64,000 nucleotides of DNA, taken from positions 4,139,001 through 4,203,000 of the forward strand of contig NZ_CP060201.1 of the NCBI RefSeq assembly GCF_013407925.2, in the 5' to 3' direction. A program made the translations under genes and the position numbers. Every line of letters starts with the position of its first letter. The first letter of the stretch is position 1. This document shows, piece by piece, positions 8,912 through 18,079 of this stretch. This DNA is from Pseudomonas protegens (GTDB taxonomy: Bacteria; Pseudomonadota; Gammaproteobacteria; Pseudomonadales; Pseudomonadaceae). Under the pieces are notes generated by a model, which was given only the letters and a program-made list of their open reading frames with translations, was not told where the DNA came from and searched no databases.

Positions 8912-10228
8912 TTAATAGGCGTAGCGCAACAGGGCATGGGGCAGGTGCCGGGTGGCCATGAAACCGCACATCAGCAGCATCACCGGGAGCACTATCCACC
9001 AGGCCCGGGCCGGCATCGGCTTGAGCGGAGCCTGCCATTGAATCAGGGTCAGGCTGGCGGCGCAGACGCAGGTCGCGAGCATCGCGCCGGCGAGGATGTC
9101 GCTGGGCCAGTGAGCCCCCAGGTACACCCGCGACACGGCAATCGAGGCCGCCGGCAGGCAACCCAGCAGTAGCCAGGTCAGGCGCATCCTGGGCGGCTGG
9201 CCGCGTCCGGCCAATACCGCCAGGGTCAGGAACAACGCAAAGGAACCCGAGGCGTGACCGCTGGGCATGCTGTAGCTGGTGAGCGGGTCGCTCAGGACTT
9301 CAGGCCGCAGGCGGGCGAAAAACCATTTGCTGCCGGTATTGGCCAGGGCGGTGCACATCAGGGTCGCCCCGGCGAATACCGCGTGGCGCCATTGCCGCAG
9401 GGCCAGAAGCAGCAGGGTCAGGACCGCGCTGGTGATGAACATGGCGCGAAACTCGCCGACCTGAGTGATCATCACCATGACCTTGTCCAGGGTCGGGTCC
9501 CGGTGTTCCTGTACCAGAGCGATCAACCCCTGGTCGAATGCCGTGAGATAGGGATAGCCGATGAACAGTCCAGCCAGGATCAGCAGGCTGGTGCCGGACA
9601 TCAGCAGGGTCGCCCGGCGGTGGCGGCGCAGGCTGCTGGTGATGCTCAAACCGATCAACAGCGCCAGGCTGCCGGCGACGACACCGGCTTGTGGCCAGAA
9701 ACCCTCGGGCAGCGGCAGGCGGATCGCCGCACCGGTGGCCCAGCCCGGCAGCAGGTAAGCCACCGACCAGCCCGCCGCAGCCAGCAGGCTGACGGCCATG
9801 AAACGCGGGAAGGGCATGTCGAACATGCCCGCTACCATGGGCAGCATGGGGCGCAGAGGGCCGATGAAACGCCCCACCAGCAGACTGGCGATGCCGTAGC
9901 GCTGGAAGTAGTTCTCGGCGCCGTTGATCCATTCCGGATGCTGGCGCAGGCCCGGCAGGCGGCGGATGCTCTGATGAAAGTGGCGCCCCAGCAGGTAGGA
10001 CACCAGGTCCCCGAGCAGGCCGCCAAACAGACCCAGCAGCAGGGTTTCCCCCAGCGGCAGCGCGCCGTTGCCGGCCAGCACGGCAATCGCGAACAGCAGC
10101 ACCGTGCCCGGGACGATCAGGCCGGCAATGGCCAGGCATTCCACGCAGGCCACGATAAACACGGCGGCGGCCAGCCATTGCGGGTGGGTGGTCAGCCAGG
10201 CAGTCACGCTGTCGAGCCATGGGCCCAT
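8912..10228 (-). CDS. DedA - PAP2 phosphatase fusion membrane protein
   Basis: The 438-residue membrane protein joins two families. Residues about 1-190 are DedA/SNARE-associated (ECLAIAGLIVPGTVLL, GRFIGPLRPMLPMVAGMF), a family now linked to recycling of undecaprenyl phosphate and other lipids. Residues about 210-420 are a PAP2-type acid phosphatase with the three signature motifs KWFFARLRP, PSGH and SRVYLGAHWPSD. The fusion suggests one enzyme that dephosphorylates and flips a lipid carrier pyrophosphate in the inner membrane. This is an inference from the two domains; related fusions occur in other Pseudomonas. It converges with the LON-domain gene, with 42 bases between them. Confidence 0.9.
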   Translation of the reverse strand: MGPWLDSVTAWLTTHPQWLAAAVFIVACVECLAIAGLIVPGTVLLFAIAVLAGNGALPLGETLLLGLFGGLLGDLVSYLLGRHFHQSIRRLPGLRQHPEWINGAENYFQRYGIASLLVGRFIGPLRPMLPMVAGMFDMPFPRFMAVSLLAAAGWSVAYLLPGWATGAAIRLPLPEGFWPQAGVVAGSLALLIGLSITSSLRRHRRATLLMSGTSLLILAGLFIGYPYLTAFDQGLIALVQEHRDPTLDKVMVMITQVGEFRAMFITSAVLTLLLLALRQWRHAVFAGATLMCTALANTGSKWFFARLRPEVLSDPLTSYSMPSGHASGSFALFLTLAVLAGRGQPPRMRLTWLLLGCLPAASIAVSRVYLGAHWPSDILAGAMLATCVCAASLTLIQWQAPLKPMPARAWWIVLPVMLLMCGFMATRHLPHALLRYAY

Positions 10229-10276
10229 AAATTCAACTCCATTGTGGTTGGCGGCGGGGCAGCGGATAGCGTTGCT

Positions 10277-10963
10277 TCAGCCGAGGATCAGGTAGTCGCG
10301 CCCTTCGACCTGGCCGCGTCGCAGCGGGTTCCGAGTGCAGTGGGGGGCGAAGGCGGCATCGACGAAACGGTACATCAGGTGTTCGTCACGGCCGTGGGGA
10401 ATGCCCAGGCGCGTGGTCTGGATGATGCGTGGCACAGTGTTGCCGACGTCCTCGACGAACAGCGCTTCATGATCGAAACGTTTTGCATCCCAATTCGGGA
10501 CTTTGAGGCCCATGGCCTTGCACAGCAGGGTCTGGCCGGCGCAGAGCTTTTGCGCTGGGCGCGGGTGACCGCTGGCGTCCGGGTTGTTCAGTTGCATCTG
10601 CGCCAGGCTGGCGGGACCGGAGAGCGGATCGAGCCAGGGGTAGCCGGACTTGATCAGCACCGCGTTGCCGGGACCCTGGGCGCTGAAGTTCAGCGAGTCG
10701 CCGCCGCGGGCGTAGTACATATAGATGTGGCCGCCATCCAGAAACAAAGCCTTACGTTTTTCTGTGTAGCCGAGGGAGGCGTGGCTGCCTTTTTCCTCGC
10801 AGTAATAGGCTTCGGTTTCAATAATGCGCGCGGATAACCAGAGTTCGCCGACCTTGTGGCGGATGACCTTGCCCAGTAGTTCACGGGCGAGCAATTGTGC
10901 GTCACGGTCGAAAAAGCCGTCAGGCAAGGCTTTGGGCGGCTGCGCGGAGGTTTGGATGGACAT
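10277..10963 (-). CDS. mpg: 3-methyladenine (alkyladenine) DNA glycosylase
   Basis: The 228-residue enzyme is of the AAG/MPG family: ARELLGKVIRHK near the start, the catalytic-region motif IIETEAYYCEEKGSHA, and the HIYMYYARGG and GNAVLIKSG segments seen in AAG proteins. It flips out and excises alkylated or deaminated purines, starting base-excision repair. Another alkylation-linked gene, aidB, is in the same window at 43.5 kb but is far from it. It is transcribed divergently from proA across a 175-base gap. Confidence 0.92.
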   Translation of the reverse strand: MSIQTSAQPPKALPDGFFDRDAQLLARELLGKVIRHKVGELWLSARIIETEAYYCEEKGSHASLGYTEKRKALFLDGGHIYMYYARGGDSLNFSAQGPGNAVLIKSGYPWLDPLSGPASLAQMQLNNPDASGHPRPAQKLCAGQTLLCKAMGLKVPNWDAKRFDHEALFVEDVGNTVPRIIQTTRLGIPHGRDEHLMYRFVDAAFAPHCTRNPLRRGQVEGRDYLILG

Positions 10964-11060
10964 GGCGGCGAGGGTGATGGCGAAAAAAGTGACGCAATGG
11001 TAACAACTCCAGGCTTAATTCAGGCTGAAGCACGAGTATTTACACTCCATTTCGACCATC

Positions 11061-11102
11061 CGCCCGTGACCGCTGTCCGTGAACGGGCGCGACAGCTATA
11101 AT
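11061..11102 (+). promoter_or_regulatory. proA promoter with inverted repeat
   Basis: A perfect TATAAT (11097-11102) lies 36 bases before the proA ATG. A perfect 7-bp inverted repeat, CGCCCGT (11061-11067) and ACGGGCG (11083-11089), surrounds the place where the -35 box should be, and no good -35 match is present there. The repeat could be an operator; this is inference. Confidence 0.5.
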
Positions 11103-11138
11103 CAGCCGCTTTCCTCTTTGCCAAGACCACACCAGACC

Positions 11139-12404
11139 ATGACTGAGTCCGTTCTTGACTACATGACCCGTTTGGGTCGCGCTGCCCGCCAAGCTTCCCG
11201 GGTGATCGCCCGTGCCACCACCGCGCAGAAGAATCGTGCGCTGCTGGCGGCTGCCGATGCGTTGGACGCGGCGCGACCGGAGCTGACCGCAGCCAACGAG
11301 CAGGACCTGGCCAACGGCCGGGCCAATGGTCTGGAGCCGGCTCTGCTGGATCGTCTGGCGCTGACCCCCGTGCGTATCGACGAGATGATCGAAGGCCTGC
11401 GTCAGGTGGCCAAGCTGCCTGACCCCATCGGTGAAATCCGCGACATGCGCTACCTGCCTTCGGGCATCCAGGTGGGCAAGATGCGCGTGCCCCTGGGAGT
11501 GATCGGTATCATTTACGAGTCCCGTCCTAACGTGACCATCGATGCCGCCAGCCTGTGCCTGAAGTCCGGCAATGCCACTATCCTGCGTGGCGGTTCCGAG
11601 GCGATCCATTCCAACCGTGCCATCGCCACCTGCATTCAGCAGGGATTGGCGGCTGCCGATCTGCCGCCTCACGTGGTGCAAGTGGTGGAAACCACTGATC
11701 GCGCTGCGGTGGGCGCGCTGATCACCATGCCCGAGTTTGTCGACGTAATTGTGCCTCGTGGCGGCAAGAGCCTGATCGAGCGAGTCAGCCGTGACGCCAA
11801 GGTGCCGGTGATCAAGCACCTGGACGGCGTTTGCCACGTGTATATCGATGTGGCGGCGGACCTGGACAAGGCGATCCGCATTGCCGACAACGCCAAGACC
11901 CAGCGCTACGCCCCGTGCAACACCATGGAAACCCTGCTGGTTCATGCCGCCATTGCCGAGCGTGTATTGCCGCCGCTGGCCGCGATCTATCGCGACAAGG
12001 GCGTCGAACTGCGCGGCTGCGAGCAAACCCGCGCCATCCTCGGGGCTGATGTGCTGCAAGCCACCGAAGAAGACTGGCGCACCGAGTACACCGCGCCGAT
12101 CCTTTCGATCCGCGTGCTGGACAACCTGGATCAGGCCATCGAGCACATCAACACCTATGGCTCGCACCATACCGACTCGATCGTCACCGAAAACTTCAGT
12201 GATGCCCGGCGCTTCCTCAACGAAGTGGACTCCAGTTCGGTCATGGTCAACGCCTCGACACGGTTTGCCGACGGCTTTGAATACGGCCTGGGCGCGGAGA
12301 TCGGCATCTCCACCGACAAGCTGCACGCCCGCGGCCCGGTGGGCCTGGAAGGCCTGACCAGCGAGAAATACGTAGTCTTCGGCGACGGTCACGTGCGCAC
12401 TTGA
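11139..12404 (+). CDS. proA: Gamma-glutamyl phosphate reductase
   Basis: ProA reduces L-glutamyl-5-phosphate to glutamate semialdehyde with NADPH, the second step of proline synthesis. The 421-residue product has the family's aldehyde-dehydrogenase-like fold with [14 protein letters not shown], the glycine-rich [22 protein letters not shown] and the catalytic cysteine in [12 protein letters not shown]. The open frame extends 20 codons further back to a GTG, but the ATG at 11139 gives the usual length and sits at a proper distance from the TATAAT. Its stop shares one base with the nadD start (TGATG). proB is not in the window. Confidence 0.96.
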   Translation: MTESVLDYMTRLGRAARQASRVIARATTAQKNRALLAAADALDAARPELTAANEQDLANGRANGLEPALLDRLALTPVRIDEMIEGLRQVAKLPDPIGEIRDMRYLPSGIQVGKMRVPLGVIGIIYESRPNVTIDAASLCLKSGNATILRGGSEAIHSNRAIATCIQQGLAAADLPPHVVQVVETTDRAAVGALITMPEFVDVIVPRGGKSLIERVSRDAKVPVIKHLDGVCHVYIDVAADLDKAIRIADNAKTQRYAPCNTMETLLVHAAIAERVLPPLAAIYRDKGVELRGCEQTRAILGADVLQATEEDWRTEYTAPILSIRVLDNLDQAIEHINTYGSHHTDSIVTENFSDARRFLNEVDSSSVMVNASTRFADGFEYGLGAEIGISTDKLHARGPVGLEGLTSEKYVVFGDGHVRT

Positions 12405-13048
12405 TGGGCAAACGTATCGGTCTGCTGGGCGGCACCTTCGATCCCGTGCATATCGGCCACTTGCGTGGCGCGCTGGAGGTGGCCGAATCCCTGCAACTCG
12501 ATGAGCTGCGCCTGACCCCCAGTGCCAGGCCGCCGCATCGGGATACACCGCAGGTGTCGGCGCTCGATCGTCTGGCGATGGTCGAATGTGCGGTGGCGGG
12601 CGTTTCCCCCCTGGTGGTGGACGACCGCGAGTTGAAGCGGGACAAACCGTCCTACACCATCGACACCCTGGAACAGATGCGGGCCGAGTTGGCCGCGGAT
12701 GACCAGTTGTTTCTGTTACTGGGCTGGGACGCGTTTTGCGGCCTGCCCACCTGGCATCGTTGGGAAGAACTTCTCCAGCATTGCCACATCCTGGTGCTGC
12801 AACGCCCGGATGCCGACAGCGAGCCGCCGGATGCCTTGCGCAACCTGTTGGCGGCGCGCTCGGTGAGCGACCCACTGGCCCTGCAAGGGCCGGGGGGACA
12901 CATTGCATTCGTCTGGCAGACGCCGCTTGCGGTGTCCGCCACCCAGATCCGTCAACTGCTGGCCAGCGGTAAGTCGGTACGTTTCCTGGTGCCTGACGCG
13001 GTCCTGGCCTATATCGATGCTCACGGACTTTACCGTGCGCCGAACTGA
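12404..13048 (+). CDS. nadD: Nicotinate-nucleotide adenylyltransferase
   Basis: NadD adenylates nicotinate mononucleotide to deamido-NAD in NAD synthesis. The 214-residue protein has the nucleotidyltransferase signature [11 protein letters not shown] (residues 9-19), [14 protein letters not shown] and the C-terminal ISATQIR-like motif ([13 protein letters not shown]). The ATG at 12404 overlaps the proA stop by one base; an in-frame TTG directly before it is less likely. The run proA-nadD-rsfS-rlmH is conserved in Pseudomonas. Confidence 0.96.
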   Translation: MGKRIGLLGGTFDPVHIGHLRGALEVAESLQLDELRLTPSARPPHRDTPQVSALDRLAMVECAVAGVSPLVVDDRELKRDKPSYTIDTLEQMRAELAADDQLFLLLGWDAFCGLPTWHRWEELLQHCHILVLQRPDADSEPPDALRNLLAARSVSDPLALQGPGGHIAFVWQTPLAVSATQIRQLLASGKSVRFLVPDAVLAYIDAHGLYRAPN

Positions 13049-13108
13049 AGGAACGCTGCCGGCCTGTGCTGAGCGGCGCTCCAAACATACGAGCTGAACG
13101 AGTTTTAT

Positions 13109-13531
13109 ATGACTAACCAAGTAATGAAAGGCGAAGATCTGGTCAAGGTGGCTGTCGCCGCGCTGGAAGACGTCAAGGCCCAGGACGTCCTGGTGATCGA
13201 TGTTCGCGACAAGCAGAGCATCACTGACTACATGATCATCGCCACCGGTACCTCCAACCGCCAGATCGGCGCGATGCTGGAAAAGGTCCGCGAAATGGTC
13301 AAGGCCCAGGGCGTGCGCCCGCTGGGTGAAGAAGGCAAGGGCGAAAGCGACTGGGTCCTGCTGGACCTGGACGACGTGATCGTGCACATGATGACCGCCT
13401 CGGCTCGTCAGTTCTACGACCTGGAGCGTCTGTGGCAGGGCGCCGAGCAGAGCCGCGCGGCCGATGGCAAGCACCACAGCCCGGAGCATGGCCACGAGCA
13501 CTTCACCAAGCTCAACAAAGACCAGCAATAA
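13109..13531 (+). CDS. rsfS: Ribosome silencing factor RsfS
   Basis: RsfS binds protein L14 of the large subunit and blocks subunit joining when nutrients are scarce. The 140-residue protein carries the whole family domain: VAALEDVKAQDVLVIDVRDK, the SITDYMIIATGTSNRQ motif and the EGKGESDWVLLDLDDVIVHMM stretch cut here into pieces of the conserved core. After about residue 118 it adds a histidine-rich tail (KHHSPEHGHEHF) not found in the short E. coli version. Its adjacency to rlmH, which methylates the ribosome, is typical of the family. Confidence 0.95.
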   Translation: MTNQVMKGEDLVKVAVAALEDVKAQDVLVIDVRDKQSITDYMIIATGTSNRQIGAMLEKVREMVKAQGVRPLGEEGKGESDWVLLDLDDVIVHMMTASARQFYDLERLWQGAEQSRAADGKHHSPEHGHEHFTKLNKDQQ

Positions 13532-13540
13532 GGGACGGTT

Positions 13541-14008
13541 GTGCGCCTGCGTCTGATCGCTGTCGGTTCACGCATGCCCAAGTGGGTGGAAGAGGGTTGG
13601 CACGAATATGCCAAGCGTCTGCCCTCCGAGCTGGCGTTGGAACTGGTGGAAATTCCGCTCAATACCCGCGGCAAGAACGCCGACGTGGCTCGCTTTATCC
13701 GTCAGGAAGGCGAGGCCATGCTGGCCAAGGTCGGGCATAACGAGCGCATCGTCACCCTTGAGGTGCATGGCAAGCCCTGGAGCACCGAGCAACTGGCGGT
13801 GGAACTGGATCGCTGGCGCCTCGATTCGCGCACCGTGAATTTCATGGTCGGTGGCCCGGAAGGGCTGGCGCCGGAAGTCTGTGCGCGGGCGGATCAGCGC
13901 TGGTCGCTGTCGCCGCTGACCCTGCCCCACCCGCTGGTGCGGATTCTCATCGGTGAACAGCTGTATCGCGCCTGGACCGTGCTGTCCGGGCACCCTTATC
14001 ACAAGTAG
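13541..14008 (+). CDS. rlmH: 23S rRNA (pseudouridine-1915-N3)-methyltransferase RlmH
   Basis: RlmH methylates pseudouridine 1915 in helix 69 of 23S rRNA on assembled ribosomes. The 155-residue SPOUT-family enzyme (usual length 155-159) shows [19 protein letters not shown] at its start, EMP-like EGEAMLAKV, and the C-terminal knot [13 protein letters not shown] and [19 protein letters not shown]. The start codon is GTG, ten bases behind rsfS. The gene is followed by mrdA after 12 bases, forming one compact forward transcript. Confidence 0.96.
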   Translation: MRLRLIAVGSRMPKWVEEGWHEYAKRLPSELALELVEIPLNTRGKNADVARFIRQEGEAMLAKVGHNERIVTLEVHGKPWSTEQLAVELDRWRLDSRTVNFMVGGPEGLAPEVCARADQRWSLSPLTLPHPLVRILIGEQLYRAWTVLSGHPYHK

Positions 14009-14020
14009 CCCGCGCCCCTA

Positions 14021-15916
14021 ATGTCCCAGCCGATCCGTATCAAGGACCACGAAAAAGACGCCCGTCTGGTGCGTGGCCGGGTCGTGTTCGGCGCCATTAT
14101 GGTGATCTGCCTGATTGGCGTGCTGATTGCCCGGCTGTATTACCTGCAGGTGATCCAGTACGACTATCACTCCACGCTTTCGGAGAACAATCGGGTGCAT
14201 GTGCAACCGATTCCCCCGACTCGCGGGCTGATTTTCGACCGTAACGGCGTGGTGGTGGCCGATAACCGGCCCAGCTTCAGCCTGAGCATGACCCGCGAGC
14301 GTTCCGGCAATTGGCAGCAGGTCCTCGACGTGATCGTCGAGGTCCTGGAGCTGACCCCGGAAGATCGCGTGCTGTTCGAAAAGCGCATGAAGCAGGGGCG
14401 GCGTCCCTTCGAACCGGTGCCGATCCTGTTCGAATTGACCGAAGAACAGATCGCCCGAATCGCGGTGAACCAGTTCCGCCTGCCCGGGGTGGAAGTGGTG
14501 GCCCAGTTGGTCCGCCATTACCCTCAAGGCGCGCACTTTGCGCATTCCGTGGGCTACATGGGGCGGATCAACGAGAAAGAACTGAAGTCCCTGGACCCGG
14601 TGAACTACAGCGGCACCCACCATATCGGCAAGACCGGCATCGAGCGTTTCTACGAGCCGGAACTGCACGGCCAGGTCGGCTACGAAGAGGTGGAAACCAA
14701 CGCCCGTGGCCGGGTGCTGCGGGTGCTCAAGCGCACCGATCCGATTCCCGGCAAGGACATTGTCCTGAGCCTGGACATCAAGTTGCAGGAGGCGGCGGAA
14801 CTGGCCCTGGGCGGGCGTCGTGGTGCGGTGGTAGCGCTGGATCCGAACACCGGTGAAGTGCTGGCAATGGTCAGCCAGCCGAGCTTCGATCCCAACCTGT
14901 TCGTCACCGGCATCAGCTTCAAGGCCTATGCCGAGTTGCGTGACTCGATCGACCGGCCACTGTTCAACCGGGTGCTGCGCGGCCTGTATCCACCGGGCTC
15001 GACCATCAAGCCGGCGGTAGCCATTGCCGGGCTGGATGCCGGGGTGGTGACGGCCTCGTCCCGCGTCTACGACCCGGGTTACTACCAGTTGCCCAACTAC
15101 GATCACAAGTACCGTAACTGGAACCGCACCGGTGACGGTTATGTCGACCTGGATACCGCGATCATGCGGTCCAATGACACCTATTTCTACGACCTGGCCC
15201 ACAAGCTGGGCATTGATCGGCTCTCGGCCTATCTGAGCAAGTTCGGGATCGGCCAGAAAGTCTCCCTGGACATGTTCGAGGAGTCCCCGGGGCTGATGCC
15301 GACCCGTGAGTGGAAGCGTGCCACCCGGCGCCAGGCCTGGTTCCCGGGGGAAACCCTGATTCTCGGGATCGGCCAGGGCTACATGCAGTCCACCCCGTTG
15401 CAACTGGCCCAGGCCACCGCGCTGGTTGCCAGCAAGGGCAAGTGGAACCGGCCGCACCTGGCCAAGAGCATCGAGGGCGAGAAACCGGTGGACCACAACC
15501 CGATGCCGGATATCGTCCTGCGCGACCCGTCGGATTGGCTGAAGGTCAATCACGGCATGCAGCAGGTGATGCACGGTGCCCGGGGCACCGCGCGCAAGGC
15601 GGCAATCGGATCGCCGTACCGGATTGCCGGCAAGAGTGGTACGGCCCAGGTGGTGGCCATCAAGCAGGGCGAGAAGTACGACCGCTCCAAGGTTCAGGAG
15701 CGGCACCGCGACCACGCCCTGTTTGTCGGTTTTGCCCCGGCGGAAAACCCGAAAATCGTGGTCTCGGTCATGGTCGAGAACGGTGAGTCGGGCTCCGGCG
15801 TCGCGGCCCCAGTGGTGCGCCAGGTGATGGATGCCTGGCTTCTCGGCCCGGATGGCCAGCTCAAGCCTGAGTTCGCCAGCCCTATCAGCGCGGAGGCTAC
15901 GGCCCGTGAAGAGTAA
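14021..15916 (+). CDS. mrdA: Penicillin-binding protein 2 (elongasome transpeptidase)
   Basis: PBP2 cross-links peptidoglycan during lateral growth together with RodA. The 631-residue class B PBP has a cytoplasmic N-terminus, one membrane segment (about residues 25-45), the dimerisation/pedestal domain starting at QPIPPTRGLIFDRNGVVVA, and the transpeptidase domain. The active-site serine is Ser327 in PPGSTIKP, the second motif is SND (in RSNDTYFYDLA) and the third is KSGT (AGKSGTAQVV). The rodA gene follows, overlapping the end. Length and motif order are normal. Confidence 0.97.
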   Translation: MSQPIRIKDHEKDARLVRGRVVFGAIMVICLIGVLIARLYYLQVIQYDYHSTLSENNRVHVQPIPPTRGLIFDRNGVVVADNRPSFSLSMTRERSGNWQQVLDVIVEVLELTPEDRVLFEKRMKQGRRPFEPVPILFELTEEQIARIAVNQFRLPGVEVVAQLVRHYPQGAHFAHSVGYMGRINEKELKSLDPVNYSGTHHIGKTGIERFYEPELHGQVGYEEVETNARGRVLRVLKRTDPIPGKDIVLSLDIKLQEAAELALGGRRGAVVALDPNTGEVLAMVSQPSFDPNLFVTGISFKAYAELRDSIDRPLFNRVLRGLYPPGSTIKPAVAIAGLDAGVVTASSRVYDPGYYQLPNYDHKYRNWNRTGDGYVDLDTAIMRSNDTYFYDLAHKLGIDRLSAYLSKFGIGQKVSLDMFEESPGLMPTREWKRATRRQAWFPGETLILGIGQGYMQSTPLQLAQATALVASKGKWNRPHLAKSIEGEKPVDHNPMPDIVLRDPSDWLKVNHGMQQVMHGARGTARKAAIGSPYRIAGKSGTAQVVAIKQGEKYDRSKVQERHRDHALFVGFAPAENPKIVVSVMVENGESGSGVAAPVVRQVMDAWLLGPDGQLKPEFASPISAEATAREE

Positions 15917-17051
15917 TTTTGACCGCATCCTCTCCAGCGAGGATGTGATGCGGCGTCGCGCGACGCTGTTGCAGCGCCTGCATATCGACGGCCCGTTGCT
16001 GGTGCTGCTGCTGACCCTGGCCGCCGGCAGCCTGTTCGTGCTGTATTCGGCCAGCGGCAAGAGCTGGGATCTTTTGGCCAAGCAGGCCACGTCCTTTGGT
16101 ATCGGCCTGGTATCGATGATTGTCATCGCCCAGTTCGAGCCGCGGTTCATGGCGCGCTGGGTGCCCCTGGCTTATGTGTTCGGCGTGGTGTTGCTGGTGG
16201 TGGTGGACGTCATGGGCCACAACGCCATGGGTGCGACCCGCTGGATCAACATTCCCGGGGTGATCCGCTTCCAGCCGTCGGAGTTCATGAAGATCATCAT
16301 GCCGGCGACCATCGCCTGGTACCTGTCCAAGCGCACGCTGCCGCCGCATCTCAAGCATGTGGGGATCAGCCTGATCCTGATCGGCATTCCGTTCATCCTG
16401 ATCGTGCGCCAGCCGGACCTGGGGACGGCCTTGCTGATCCTGGCCGGCGGCACTTTCGTGCTGTTCATGGGCGGCCTGCGCTGGCGCTGGATCCTCAGCG
16501 TGCTGGCGGCCGCGGTGCCCGTGGCGATCGCCATGTGGTTCTTCATCATGCATGACTACCAGAAGCAGCGGATTCTCACCTTCCTCGATCCCGAGAGCGA
16601 TCCTCTGGGCACCGGCTGGAACATCATCCAGTCCAAGGCGGCCATCGGTTCCGGTGGAGTTTTTGGCAAGGGCTGGCTGCTGGGCACCCAGTCGCACCTG
16701 GACTTTCTGCCAGAGAGCCACACCGACTTCATCATTGCGGTCATGGGCGAGGAGTTCGGCCTGGTGGGCATCTGTGCGCTGCTGCTGATCTACCTGCTGT
16801 TGATCGGGCGCGGGCTGGTGATCACCGCCCAGGCGCAGACGCTGTTCGGCAAGTTGCTCGCGGGCAGCCTGACCATGACGTTTTTTGTTTACGTTTTCGT
16901 CAACATCGGTATGGTCAGTGGCTTGTTGCCGGTGGTGGGAGTGCCGTTGCCGTTCATTAGCTACGGAGGAACTTCGCTGGTGACACTACTGTCAGCGTTT
17001 GGGGTTTTGATGTCGATCCATACCCATCGCAAGTGGATCGCGCAGGTTTGA
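15906..17051 (+). CDS. rodA: RodA, SEDS peptidoglycan polymerase
   Basis: RodA polymerises lipid II into glycan strands for rod-shape elongation. This SEDS-family membrane protein has about ten membrane segments, with GATRWINIPGVIRFQPSEFMK-type conserved loop (MGATRWINIPG, FQPSEFMKI), SHTDFIIAVMGEEFG and the C-terminal LPFISYGGTSL. Two starts are plausible: GTG at 15906, which gives 381 residues and overlaps mrdA by 11 bases, or ATG at 15948, which gives 367 residues. I chose the first because the VKSNFDRILSSEDVM segment looks like coding sequence, but the second remains possible. Confidence 0.95.
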   Translation: MKSNFDRILSSEDVMRRRATLLQRLHIDGPLLVLLLTLAAGSLFVLYSASGKSWDLLAKQATSFGIGLVSMIVIAQFEPRFMARWVPLAYVFGVVLLVVVDVMGHNAMGATRWINIPGVIRFQPSEFMKIIMPATIAWYLSKRTLPPHLKHVGISLILIGIPFILIVRQPDLGTALLILAGGTFVLFMGGLRWRWILSVLAAAVPVAIAMWFFIMHDYQKQRILTFLDPESDPLGTGWNIIQSKAAIGSGGVFGKGWLLGTQSHLDFLPESHTDFIIAVMGEEFGLVGICALLLIYLLLIGRGLVITAQAQTLFGKLLAGSLTMTFFVYVFVNIGMVSGLLPVVGVPLPFISYGGTSLVTLLSAFGVLMSIHTHRKWIAQV

Positions 17052-17068
17052 TTAAGGTGAAGAATTCA

Positions 17069-18079
17069 ATGCAAGCAATGCGTGGCTGGGCCGCTCGGTA
17101 TGCGCCGTGGGTCGGTCTGGTAAGCATCCTGGGTGCAGCGCAAACCGCGTTCGCCGGTGATTACGAAGGTTCGCCGCAAGTGGCCGAATTCGTTGGCGAA
17201 ATGACCCGGGACTATGGCTTTGCCGGGGAACAGCTGATGGGCGTGTTCCGCGAGGCCGAGCGCAAGCAGTCGATTCTTGACGCCATTTCCCGGCCTGCCG
17301 AGCGGGTCAAGCAGTGGAAGGAATACCGGCCGATGTTCATCACCGATGCGCGCATTGCGCGCGGGGTGGATTTCTGGCGTCAGCATGAGGCGGTCCTGGC
17401 CCGAGCCGAGCAGGAATACGGCGTGCCGGCCCAGGTCATAGTGTCGATCATCGGCGTTGAAACCTTTTTCGGCCGCAATACCGGGAATTACCGTGTAATC
17501 GACGCATTATCGACCCTTGGGTTCGATTATCCGCCGCGGGCCGAGTTCTTCCGCAAGGAGCTGCGCGAGTTCCTGCTGCTGGCCCGCGAAGAGCAGCTTG
17601 ATCCGCTGAGTCTCAAGGGGTCCTACGCCGGGGCCATGGGCCTGCCACAGTTCATGCCCAGCAGTTTCCGCGCCTATGCGGTGGATTTTGACGGTGATGG
17701 GCACATCAATATCTGGACCAACCCGGACGATGCCATTGGCAGCGTGGCCAGCTACTTCAAGCGCCATGGCTGGGTCGCCGGCGAACCGGTGGTCAGTCGC
17801 GCCGATGTGCGTGGCGATCGCGTGGACGAAGGCCTGACCACGGGCATCGAGCCGACCAAGACGGTGGGGGAGTTGCGAGCCCTAGGCTGGTCGAGTCATG
17901 ATGCGCTGCGCGATGATATGCCGGTCACCGCTTTCCGCCTGGAAGGTGACAATGGCCCGGAATATTGGATGGGTCTGAAGAATTTTTACGCGATCACTCG
18001 CTATAACCGCAGCGTGATGTATGCCATGGCCGTACATCAGTTGTCTGAACAGCTGGTCCAAGCACGGGGCGTCAAGTAA
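17069..18079 (+). CDS. mltB: Lytic murein transglycosylase B
   Basis: MltB cleaves the glycan chain between MurNAc and GlcNAc, forming 1,6-anhydro ends. The 336-residue protein has a signal peptide ending near AQTAFAG, and a slt-B domain with the catalytic glutamate in IIGVETFFGRNTGN, followed by GAMGLPQFMPSSFR and the DFDGDGHINIW motif. The start at 17069 has an AAGGTGA ribosome site; the upstream in-frame GTG at 17033 lies inside rodA. No lipobox is evident, so this copy may be soluble in the periplasm. A second MltB-like protein is encoded at 23.6-24.9 kb. Confidence 0.94.
   Translation: MQAMRGWAARYAPWVGLVSILGAAQTAFAGDYEGSPQVAEFVGEMTRDYGFAGEQLMGVFREAERKQSILDAISRPAERVKQWKEYRPMFITDARIARGVDFWRQHEAVLARAEQEYGVPAQVIVSIIGVETFFGRNTGNYRVIDALSTLGFDYPPRAEFFRKELREFLLLAREEQLDPLSLKGSYAGAMGLPQFMPSSFRAYAVDFDGDGHINIWTNPDDAIGSVASYFKRHGWVAGEPVVSRADVRGDRVDEGLTTGIEPTKTVGELRALGWSSHDALRDDMPVTAFRLEGDNGPEYWMGLKNFYAITRYNRSVMYAMAVHQLSEQLVQARGVK

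Noticed and set aside
9254..10837. 527-codon open frame on the forward strand
   Set aside because: Antisense to the DedA-PAP2 and mpg genes, with no recognisable motif.
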